Positions 9,355 to 16,734 of a DNA stretch of 58,968 bases are shown one piece after another (positions within the stretch are counted from its first letter, which is position 1; each line of letters opens with the position of its first letter). The notes below the pieces were generated by a model that was not told the origin of the DNA, did not search any database, and was given only the letters and a program-made list of their open reading frames with translations. The stretch lies in the NCBI GenBank assembly GCA_021740385.1, contig JAIOZY010000030.1, positions 1 through 58,968 on the forward strand. Direction: 5' to 3'. The stretch comes from Prolixibacteraceae bacterium (GTDB lineage Bacteria > Bacteroidota > Bacteroidia > Bacteroidales > Prolixibacteraceae). A program made the translations under genes and the position numbers.

Positions 9355-9516
9355 TAGAAAAATAAAGTTTTTTACCAAAAAAGATCAAACAATTATATCA
9401 CATTGTCTTAATGGCACATACAAACCTCATTAAACATTAAATTTATTTTCTTGTAAATACATGTTAAAAAGATTTGTTAAAACAATTTTTTAATTCCTGA
9501 AAAAATAATCCTATTT

Positions 9517-10251
9517 TTGAATCAATTAAAAAACAAGAATAATTTGACAGACATTCCATTACACCGAAAAGTTTACGAACAACTCAGAAAGCACATTTCG
9601 GAAGGAGTTTATAATGAAGGGGATTTACTGCCTTCGGAGAATGAATTGTGCAGTTTACACAAGGCCACACGTCCAACAATCAGAAAAGCGCTTGACCGGC
9701 TAACAAACGAAGGGTTTATTGTACGGCAGCAGGGCAAAGGAAGCATTGTAAAAGGTGCCCCAAAAGGCGTGGGCATTTTGTCCATTACCGGCACAACATC
9801 GGCCCTTGGCACTGAAAACCTGACGACAAAAACCATTGTAAAACCCGAAATACGTAACTGGAAAAAAGCTTTCTCGTTTGAACTTACGGAACTGGAAAAA
9901 GAGGTGGGTTGTATTTATTTTGAACGGTTGCGGCTTGTTAACGATAAACCTGTTTTCTTTGACATCACGATGATACCCAACATGAACCTGCCCCGCTTTA
10001 TTAGCCGGAACCATGAGATACCTTCACTATTTAACATGCTCAGGGAGCAGTACAATATTGAGGTAAAAGGAGGTGAGCAAAAAATTATGGCCGTAAATGC
10101 CGGTAAAACACTTCAAAATCATTTTCAGCTAAAACCCGGGGCTCCCCTTATTCAACTCGACCGTAAAATTAACACCAACAAACCCGGTTTTAGTTTTTAC
10201 AGCCAGGTATTATGCAATGCAAGGGAATACGCACTCTACGGCACATTTTAG
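9517..10251 (+). CDS. GntR-family (HutC/UTRA subfamily) transcriptional regulator
   Basis: Residues 10-80 form a GntR winged helix (LHRKVYEQLRKHISEG, LLPSENELCSLHKATRPTIRKALDRL, FIVRQQGKGS). The rest is a UTRA ligand-binding domain (VGCIYFERLRLVNDKPVFFD... GAPLIQLDRKI). Such regulators respond to small metabolites, often sugar phosphates. It faces the E2 operon across 210 bases, so it is the prime candidate regulator of that group. The frame has no early ATG. The TTG at 9517 overlaps a possible -7 box (TATTTTTG, 9512-9519), so the TTG at 9544 (MTDIPLHRKVYEQL) may be the real start. Confidence 0.88.
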   Translation: MNQLKNKNNLTDIPLHRKVYEQLRKHISEGVYNEGDLLPSENELCSLHKATRPTIRKALDRLTNEGFIVRQQGKGSIVKGAPKGVGILSITGTTSALGTENLTTKTIVKPEIRNWKKAFSFELTELEKEVGCIYFERLRLVNDKPVFFDITMIPNMNLPRFISRNHEIPSLFNMLREQYNIEVKGGEQKIMAVNAGKTLQNHFQLKPGAPLIQLDRKINTNKPGFSFYSQVLCNAREYALYGTF

Positions 10252-10258
10252 GACACCA

Positions 10259-10609
10259 TTACCGAGGCATTCCGTTAGAAAGCACCCATAAAATTACATA
10301 CAGAGCCGAGCTTGTAACACAACCCCAAAACGATTTCATAACATAGTGAGTATCCATTTCGGTAGTAAGCATTACGATAACAATGCCAACAACATTCAGA
10401 AGGCACCCCAACATGAACGCGCTAAAAATGGGCGGATCGGACATGGTTGCCGTGTTCATGGCAATTGCTGCCCCTGAACTTACATTTTCAACCAGCACTG
10501 CATCTTCTGCTTTCACTTCAGCATAACTCTTGTCGCTTCCTGCCAAGTAAGCTTCCAATTCGGCAACTTCATCGAAGTTAAAGCCGGAGAGGGAAAAAGG
10601 GTCGGACAA
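10259..10609 (-). CDS. Hypothetical two-helix membrane protein, possibly 5'-truncated
   Basis: I do not recognise the family. An acidic N-terminal part (FDEVAELEAYLAGSDKSYAEV) precedes two hydrophobic helices (IFSAFMLGCLLNVVGIVIVML and SFWGCVTSSALYVILWVLS, about residues 63-110). The only available start is a TTG lying inside a hairpin repeat (10601-10620), and an in-frame stop sits just upstream, so the original 5' end may have been overwritten by the repeat. It converges on the GntR gene with seven bases between the stops. Confidence 0.5.
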   Translation of the reverse strand: MSDPFSLSGFNFDEVAELEAYLAGSDKSYAEVKAEDAVLVENVSSGAAIAMNTATMSDPPIFSAFMLGCLLNVVGIVIVMLTTEMDTHYVMKSFWGCVTSSALYVILWVLSNGMPR

Positions 10610-10711
10610 GAATGTCCGACTTACAACTCAGGAGGTCGGACAGGAATCGAAGATCGACGAAGTCAATGTCCGATTTACAATAATGAAAAAAGTCGGACAG
10701 GAATGTCCGAC
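10601..10711. repeat. Cluster of three GTCGGACA hairpin repeats
   Basis: Copies sit at 10601-10626, 10635-10680 (loop expanded) and 10692-10711. The unit is GTCGGACA-GGAA-TGTCCGAC, usually followed by TTACAA, which forms a perfect 8-bp stem with a 4-base loop. More copies flank the next genes at 13128-13203. They lie just downstream of the dehydrogenase stop and could act as a 3' end hairpin. Confidence 0.85.
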
Positions 10712-10716
10712 CTACT

Positions 10717-11835
10717 TTACTTAATTTCTTCGTCGAAGACCACGGCTACTTTGCCGCATTTTCCTTCGTCCATAAGCCGGTAAGCTTTATCAACCTCATC
10801 GAGGGTAAAGCGGTGTGTTACCAGGTCTTCGGGATGGATGCCCCAGCGGGCAAGTCGTTCAACCAGTTCCTCCATGCGCCAGATGTTGGTCACCCACGAT
10901 CCGTAAATGGTAATCTGGTCGTGTATAATATCAGGACTGGGATTGAATTCAACCGTTCCACCCTCGCCGATCATCACCATTTTGCCCCACTGGCGGGTAG
11001 CGCGTATAGCCAGTTGCCGACCAAGTGTATGACCGGAGCAATCAACGGTACGTTCAAACCCTTTTCCACCGTCGGATACGGCTTTCACTTTTTCAAGTGT
11101 ATCGGCACCCGAAACAAACACCTCATCGGCCAAACCAAGTTCTTTAGCAATATCGCAACGTTCTTTCACCGTGTCGACACCAACCAATTTTGTAGCACCC
11201 AAGGCTTTTGCCAACATCAGTGCCGCAAGGCCAACCGGACCAAGACCAACAACAAGAACCTGATCGTTTCCGCAAATACCAATTTTTTCGAGGCCTTCGT
11301 ACACCGTACCAAAACCACAGGCCACCTGTGCCCCGTCGGTATAGGTCAGTTCATCGGGGAGCAACACACAGTCCTTCTCTTCGGCAAGGATATAGGGTGC
11401 CATTCCACCATCGCGCTGCCAGCCATAGGCTGCACGTAACGGACTGCTGCACGAAATCATATACCCGCGGCGGCAATCGTTGCAAACGCCACAACCCGAT
11501 ATGTGGTAAAGTACAACCCGGTCGCCTTCTTTGAAGCGCCTCATGCCGGGGCCGCATTTTACAATTTGCCCGCATGGCTCGTGCCCGGCAATTTTATTCT
11601 GATAAGCCTCGGGGCCTTTGCCAAGGTGCTCGCGGTAAATGGCACGAATATCACTTCCGCAAATTGTCGATGATTTTGTTTTAATTAAAACCTGCCCGTG
11701 TCCGGGTTCTGGTATTTCTACCTCTTTTACTTCAACGGTGCTATTACCGGGAAGATAAGCTGCTTGCATACCTCCCAAACCCCGCCAGCTGGCGGGGGAG
11801 TTTTGTGATTCTGCATGATTGTTATTATCATTCAT
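10717..11835 (-). CDS. Zinc-dependent alcohol/polyol dehydrogenase (MDR family)
   Basis: The catalytic zinc site is CGSD and IAGHEP, the structural zinc lobe is [15 protein letters not shown], and the nucleotide site is [17 protein letters not shown]. The family oxidises secondary alcohols of sugars or polyols with NAD(P). The domain proper starts at MQAAYLPG, whose ATG is at 11767-11769; the 22 residues before it ([14 protein letters not shown]...) come from the shared leader element. The gene follows the aldo/keto reductase by about 250 bases on the same strand, behind the fucose transport and fucosidase genes. The substrate is not evident; L-fucose, lactaldehyde or a polyol are all possible. 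Confidence 0.88.
   Translation of the reverse strand: MNDNNNHAESQNSPASWRGLGGMQAAYLPGNSTVEVKEVEIPEPGHGQVLIKTKSSTICGSDIRAIYREHLGKGPEAYQNKIAGHEPCGQIVKCGPGMRRFKEGDRVVLYHISGCGVCNDCRRGYMISCSSPLRAAYGWQRDGGMAPYILAEEKDCVLLPDELTYTDGAQVACGFGTVYEGLEKIGICGNDQVLVVGLGPVGLAALMLAKALGATKLVGVDTVKERCDIAKELGLADEVFVSGADTLEKVKAVSDGGKGFERTVDCSGHTLGRQLAIRATRQWGKMVMIGEGGTVEFNPSPDIIHDQITIYGSWVTNIWRMEELVERLARWGIHPEDLVTHRFTLDEVDKAYRLMDEGKCGKVAVVFDEEIK
11770..11835 (-). repeat. Leader-encoding palindromic element, copy 3
   Basis: It provides an ATG and 22 codons upstream of the obvious native ATG (11767-11769) of the dehydrogenase. It contains the palindrome CCCCGCCAGCTGGCGGGG (11779-11796) that also occurs outside genes at 2084-2101. 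Here the old start codon is still intact, so this copy best shows that the leader was added. Confidence 0.8.
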
Positions 11836-12030
11836 TTGTGAAATTTTTATATGTTTCTAATTATTTTTTCATTGTTGTCCGGTAAAAATTCTAAAAAATT
11901 GAAGTTGACTGAAACATTGGGTTAATATCCTGACCATCATTTCGTTTATTCAATTATTGCAGATTCATAATTCTCATCCATTTTTTCAAACAGTGAATGC
12001 AATTTACTCCAAATATCGTAGTACTTAAGT

Positions 12031-12087
12031 CCCCCACAGGGGATTTAGGGGTATTCCCTCCCTCTTCAGGGGAGGGTTAGGGAGGGG
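12031..12087. repeat. GC-rich palindromic repeat abutting a stop codon
   Basis: CCCCCACAGGGG at 12031-12042 and CCCTCCCTCTTCAGGGGAGG with GGGAGGGG up to 12087 form nested palindromes. The element ends exactly where the stop codon of the aldo/keto reductase (12088-12090) begins. The rest of 11836-12030 shows no gene. Confidence 0.6.
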
Positions 12088-13077
12088 TCAATCCCACAAA
12101 TCTTCCCAGCTTTTTGCGCCGGGCCATAAAAATACCTGGCCTTTAATCAATCGGCTTTTTTTATCGATTTTACTGATGGCCTCCATCTCTTCATCGGTAA
12201 TCGGTCCTCCCATAACGCCTTCGATATTCGATTGAATTTTCGATGGTGTAACCGAGAACGGGATTACCACTTCTCCCCGTTGAACACCCCATTTCAGACA
12301 AACTACAGCCGGATGGATTCCCAACCTTTCTGCAATTTTTACAATTACAGGGTCTTCAATATCAACTGTATCCTCGGGCGTGCGATCGCGCTCGGGGCGT
12401 TTGGGTGAACCAATGGGTGAATAGCCAATGGGAACAACCCCGTTTTCAACCATAAAATTAAACAGTTCAGGCTGCTGAAAATGTGGATGAAGTTCCATCT
12501 CGTTCACCACAGGCTTGATGCTTGCATCGCTTAAAACCTGCTTCATTTTAGGGATGGTCATGTTTGATGTACCGATGTTTTTCACCAGCCCCATTTCGAC
12601 CAGTTTTTCCATCTGTCGCCAAACAGCCATGTATTCTTCATGGATGTATGGTTTGGAATCGGGATTACGGGCATCGCCGTCACAACCCGGCGCATGGTAA
12701 TTAGGAAAAGGCCAGTGTACCAGGTACAGGTCGAGGTAATCGAGCTGCAAATCATTCAACGACTTTTTGCATGAAGCAATAACTTCACCATCGCCGTGCA
12801 TGTCGTTCCATACTTTGGACGTGATCCACAGTTCTTCACGTTTAACCGTTCCGCTATTTATCAACTCCGATAAAACAACACCAATTTCTTTCTCGTTCCC
12901 ATAAACCGAAGCACAATCGATATGCCGGTAACCCAGCTCAATGGCAAATTTTACAGCCTGAGCAATCTGGTCGTTCGAGTAATTATCGGATCCGAAAGTA
13001 CCCAGTCCTATCACCGGGATTTCGGCCCCGTTTGACAGGGTTTTCACAGGGACTTTTTTAAAATCTATTCTATCCAT
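12088..13077 (-). CDS. Aldo/keto reductase
   Basis: This is a 329-residue TIM-barrel oxidoreductase. The catalytic tetrad is visible: Asp and Tyr in YRHIDCASVYGNEKEIG, Lys in LWITSKVW, and His in YLVHWPFP. The NADPH-binding end shows VIPFSVTPSKIQSNIEG. Length and motifs are normal for the family. In this setting it could reduce L-lactaldehyde to 1,2-propanediol or act on L-fucose directly; nothing in the sequence decides. It lies 177 bases downstream of an MDR gene, with hairpin repeats between. Confidence 0.9.
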   Translation of the reverse strand: MDRIDFKKVPVKTLSNGAEIPVIGLGTFGSDNYSNDQIAQAVKFAIELGYRHIDCASVYGNEKEIGVVLSELINSGTVKREELWITSKVWNDMHGDGEVIASCKKSLNDLQLDYLDLYLVHWPFPNYHAPGCDGDARNPDSKPYIHEEYMAVWRQMEKLVEMGLVKNIGTSNMTIPKMKQVLSDASIKPVVNEMELHPHFQQPELFNFMVENGVVPIGYSPIGSPKRPERDRTPEDTVDIEDPVIVKIAERLGIHPAVVCLKWGVQRGEVVIPFSVTPSKIQSNIEGVMGGPITDEEMEAISKIDKKSRLIKGQVFLWPGAKSWEDLWD

Positions 13078-13127
13078 ATTCTTTTTTCTTATATTTTCTT
13101 AAACATTAATTCCGATCTTTTTTTTTA

Positions 13128-13203
13128 TCGGACAGGAATGTCCGACTTACAATTTTTTTCTGTTGGACAGGAATTTTGTCGGACAGGAATGTCCGACTTA
13201 CAA
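13128..13203. repeat. GTCGGACA hairpin repeats, second cluster
   Basis: A copy at 13128-13152, a half copy at 13162-13174 (GTTGGACAGGAAT) and a full copy at 13178-13203, each with the TTACAA tail where complete. The half copy looks interrupted by the full copy. The cluster lies between the stop of the MDR gene and the start of the aldo/keto reductase. Confidence 0.8.
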
Positions 13204-13254
13204 TGTTCCTGATCCAGAATCGAGTATCGATTAGCAAGCATCCGGTATCCGGTT

Positions 13255-14289
13255 TTAAAAATCAATCATTGCTTTCATCACCCCTTCGCGGTAATTGGCA
13301 ACAAGGTCGAAGGCCTTAGCCACATCATCGAAACGGAAACGATGCGTAACCATCGCGTTTCCATCAATTTTCCCTTCCGACAGCAAATCAAGGGTTTCTT
13401 CAGCACAATGATTTTGACGTCTGATATGGATAATCGAAATTTCCTTTCGTCGGGCTACATCGGCCATAAAACTCCAACGGTCGAATTCAGGAATGCCTAT
13501 CACCATTAATTTTCCGCCAGGTTTCAGCATTTCAAGGGCCGTATCCATCGCATCCTGCTGACCACAACATTCAAACACCACATCAAGGAGCATGGGTTCT
13601 TTTTCCGATATTGATTCAGCAATGTCTTTCTTTAACGGATTTCCAACCCACCGGGCACCCTGTTCAACAGCCATTGTTCCCCGTTCATCAATTTTTTCAG
13701 ACACAAAAATTTTCTCAGATCCCCTGGCCTGTGCCATTTGAAAAACACTCATACCGATGGGGCCAAACCCTAGTATACCAAGAGTTTCCCTACCCGACAA
13801 AGCCGCTTGTTTTACTGCATACAATCCAATGGCCAACGGTTCGGATGTTGCCCCGTCGTCAATCGATTGGTTGCTCTTGAGCTTCAGGCATTGTTTTTCG
13901 GGCATCACAATGTATTCCGCCAGGTTTCCTTCAATTTGTCCGGGACACCCCAGAAAGAGTTGGTTTCTGCACGTATGCGGCCTACCGGCTTTGCATTGGT
14001 CACATTCACCGCATGAAACAGCCGGTTCAATGGCAATGCGGTCGCCAGGCTTCACCAGTGTAACGTTCTTCCCAACAGCCTCAACAATTCCGGCTCCTTC
14101 ATGCCCTACGGTAAAGGGATATTCAACAACCTGGCTGCCAATGCGGCCGGTTTTATAATAATGGATATCGGAACCGCAAACACCCACAACAACCATGCGG
14201 ATCAATACATCTCTTCCGTTCCTGATCTCCGGAACAGGCGCATCTATGATCGCTATTTTATTAATTCCGGTTAATACGGATTTCTTCAT
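13255..14289 (-). CDS. Sorbitol/xylitol-dehydrogenase-like zinc dehydrogenase
   Basis: The 344-residue MDR protein has the catalytic zinc site CGSDIHYYKTGRIG and VGHEGAG, a complete structural zinc lobe CGECDQCKAGRPHTC, and a cofactor-binding LGILGFGPIGMSVFQMA. The HYYKTG motif is typical of the sorbitol/xylitol/galactitol dehydrogenase group. It starts 11 bases after the GH29 gene stop, so it is almost certainly co-transcribed with the fucosidase and fucose-transport genes. It may oxidise L-fucose, L-fuculose or a derived polyol; the precise step is unknown. Confidence 0.9.
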   Translation of the reverse strand: MKKSVLTGINKIAIIDAPVPEIRNGRDVLIRMVVVGVCGSDIHYYKTGRIGSQVVEYPFTVGHEGAGIVEAVGKNVTLVKPGDRIAIEPAVSCGECDQCKAGRPHTCRNQLFLGCPGQIEGNLAEYIVMPEKQCLKLKSNQSIDDGATSEPLAIGLYAVKQAALSGRETLGILGFGPIGMSVFQMAQARGSEKIFVSEKIDERGTMAVEQGARWVGNPLKKDIAESISEKEPMLLDVVFECCGQQDAMDTALEMLKPGGKLMVIGIPEFDRWSFMADVARRKEISIIHIRRQNHCAEETLDLLSEGKIDGNAMVTHRFRFDDVAKAFDLVANYREGVMKAMIDF

Positions 14290-14300
14290 TTCTCCAGTGT

Positions 14301-16700
14301 TTACTGTTTGTTGAACACTATTTTATCGAGGTTCAAACCCGCATCAGCGTTATCGAGCATAAGCCTCATTGTATGTTTGCCGGCAGATAATTCAACCGGC
14401 CGGGAAACGGACTTCCAGTTTTGGTACCCCCCGGTATTCATTACCGGTATCTCCCCCGTTATATTATCGCCCCCAAATTCAACATGAAAAGTGCTTTTAC
14501 CGGTAGTAGTTGCAACAAATACCGTCATTAAATAGTTTCCGTTTTCAGCCACGTTCACGGTATAGGCCATCCACTCGCCCGACTTAGCCCAACCCGTATT
14601 AAAACCACCTGCCGAGCAAACCTCGATATCGACTCCTTCATCGGGGCGGTATTTTCCTCCGGCATTGATTTCATCCTTATCGTAATATACATCACCGGGA
14701 CATCCAAGGTCAAAATCTTCAACTTCGATGGTTCCGGGAATTGTATGTTCTTTAAAGGGCACCTGTTTGGTTTCACACACTTCAATAAGTTTCCATCCCG
14801 CTATTTCATCGCTATTATCCTGCACAGTGACAACCGCATCATTTTTGATTTCATCAACTACAGTCAATATACCGGGATATTTTGCATTGCTAATACTGAC
14901 TAATCCATCGTACCACTTATCAACCTTCCACAACTGTTTTTCCGAACCTTCTGCGTTGGCAAGCTGAAGACCGGAACCGTCAAATGTGAGTACTTTTTCA
15001 AAAAATTCACGATTGATAATTTGATAGATTCCCTTTCCCGTCTTTTCAAATTTCCACTGACGGGCAGGATCCCGTCGATTGCCCGACAACAAACCATTTT
15101 CGCCCAATACCGGTGAAGGTTTTCCCTCCGGAGAAAGATAATAGTAGGGTTCACAATCGACATTGGCATATTTATCCAAAACCGGAATTTCTTCTTCGAA
15201 TTTCAGTTTCAAAACCCAGGCCATTTCGTTAAATGTTTTTTCAGGCAATGAAACCGTTAAGCCGGAGTGATCGTGGGTAAAAGTTAACGGCACATATTCA
15301 CCCGATTCACCGTTAATGAGCAACACTTCACTAAGCGATGAAAGGTCAATCCGGTCGCTCGATAAAGCAGTAAGCTTAACCTCTCCCTGATCCTTATCCC
15401 ATCCAAGCAGAATGGCATAAAGGGTTGTATTGTCCTTCGACCGCGTATAACGGATATCCAGACAGGTTCCCTCTTTGGGTTCGGTAAAAACCCCATGAGC
15501 TGCACCCATTTTTGTTGGGCCTTCTCCATATGTTTCCCATGCACGGGTTGCATACACTGCCTCTCCGAATTTTTTTAGCCAGTCACCCATTGCAAGTAAT
15601 ACATCACGTTGTTCCTGCGGTATGGAACCATCGGCTTTGGGAGAAATGTTCAGTAATAAATTGCCGTTTTTACTGATCCTGTCGAGGAAACCGTGCAAAA
15701 CCTGCTTTTTCGAATAATAACCGATCCCTTCGGTATAACACCAGCTTGATGAGCTTATGGCATCATCGGTAAGCCAGTAATTGCGGGTCAGGTCGGTAGG
15801 GCCGCCGCGTTCAAAATCGAGCACGGCACATTTTGGGTTTAAGGCATCTTTGTAGGTTGCAACAACATCCTTATGCCAGTCGGCAGCACTATTGTAATAA
15901 TAAGCCAGAAATTGCAGCAAAACAGAGTCCGATAAAGCGGTAAGATTAAAATCCTGCCAAATAATATCCGGTTTATAATTATCGATGATCTCCCTGTGTT
16001 TGTTTAGCCAGAGCTCTTCGTTCTTTTCTTTTCCCTGCTGCCCGTATAACATTTTCAGTTTTGGATTGTCAACTTTGGGTGCCGCTTCAAAAAAACCGGT
16101 AAAGTTATAGGCGTGGTGCATGGAAAGGATCAGTTTCATGTTCCGCTTTCTGATCTCTTTTGCCAGAATACCAACCAAATCAAGCTTTGGCCCCATTTCT
16201 TTTGCATTCCAGGGATTAACCCTGCTTGCCCAGTTTGAAAAACCATCGTGGTGCTCGGCGACAGGCCCGGCAAATTTGGCGCCGGCATCGGCAAAAAGTT
16301 TTGCCCATTCAGCCGGGTCGAAGTTTCCGCCTTCGGATTTCAGTTTTGGTGCAAATTGTACAAAATTTCCGTTTACATCGGTTCCACCGATAATGAAGTT
16401 GTGATAGGGAAACCGTTCTGTTCCGCCATAAACTTCAGTATGATGACGATTTTCGTTTGATCCTTCAAAGTACATGTTGCGTGGATACCATTCATTGGAA
16501 TAAGCCGGAACGGAATAAACCCCCCAATGAAAATAAATTCCAAACTTGGCATCTTTGAACCATTCGGGTACTGGATTTGCCTGTTCGAGCGACTGAAAAG
16601 AGGGGGCAAACTTCTTCTCTTCAACTTTGCTTTTACAACAAAAAAAACCAATTATCACACCGGCAACAAGTATCAATCTTAAGAAATGCTTCATTTTCAT
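14301..16700 (-). CDS. GH29 alpha-L-fucosidase lipoprotein with C-terminal carbohydrate-binding modules
   Basis: The signal peptide ends in a lipobox (IIGFFC, Cys about 21), so the enzyme should be lipid-anchored outside the cell. The GH29 barrel spans about 40-400: FGIYFHWGVYSVPAY, AEHHDGFSNWAS, and a nucleophile candidate Asp in IIWQDFNL, with GNLLLNISPKADG near its end. Residues about 510-640 look like a beta-trefoil (ricin-like) region, and the C-terminus (about 655-799: GTIEVEDFDLG, GYQNWKSVS, HTMRLMLDN) is a CBM6-like module. It cleaves terminal alpha-L-fucose from glycans. It lies 34 bases after the other GH29 gene, in the LacI-controlled fucose operon. Confidence 0.92.
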   Translation of the reverse strand: MKMKHFLRLILVAGVIIGFFCCKSKVEEKKFAPSFQSLEQANPVPEWFKDAKFGIYFHWGVYSVPAYSNEWYPRNMYFEGSNENRHHTEVYGGTERFPYHNFIIGGTDVNGNFVQFAPKLKSEGGNFDPAEWAKLFADAGAKFAGPVAEHHDGFSNWASRVNPWNAKEMGPKLDLVGILAKEIRKRNMKLILSMHHAYNFTGFFEAAPKVDNPKLKMLYGQQGKEKNEELWLNKHREIIDNYKPDIIWQDFNLTALSDSVLLQFLAYYYNSAADWHKDVVATYKDALNPKCAVLDFERGGPTDLTRNYWLTDDAISSSSWCYTEGIGYYSKKQVLHGFLDRISKNGNLLLNISPKADGSIPQEQRDVLLAMGDWLKKFGEAVYATRAWETYGEGPTKMGAAHGVFTEPKEGTCLDIRYTRSKDNTTLYAILLGWDKDQGEVKLTALSSDRIDLSSLSEVLLINGESGEYVPLTFTHDHSGLTVSLPEKTFNEMAWVLKLKFEEEIPVLDKYANVDCEPYYYLSPEGKPSPVLGENGLLSGNRRDPARQWKFEKTGKGIYQIINREFFEKVLTFDGSGLQLANAEGSEKQLWKVDKWYDGLVSISNAKYPGILTVVDEIKNDAVVTVQDNSDEIAGWKLIEVCETKQVPFKEHTIPGTIEVEDFDLGCPGDVYYDKDEINAGGKYRPDEGVDIEVCSAGGFNTGWAKSGEWMAYTVNVAENGNYLMTVFVATTTGKSTFHVEFGGDNITGEIPVMNTGGYQNWKSVSRPVELSAGKHTMRLMLDNADAGLNLDKIVFNKQ

Positions 16701-16734
16701 TTTATTGCTCTTTTCGATTCTACAATAGGTGAAT

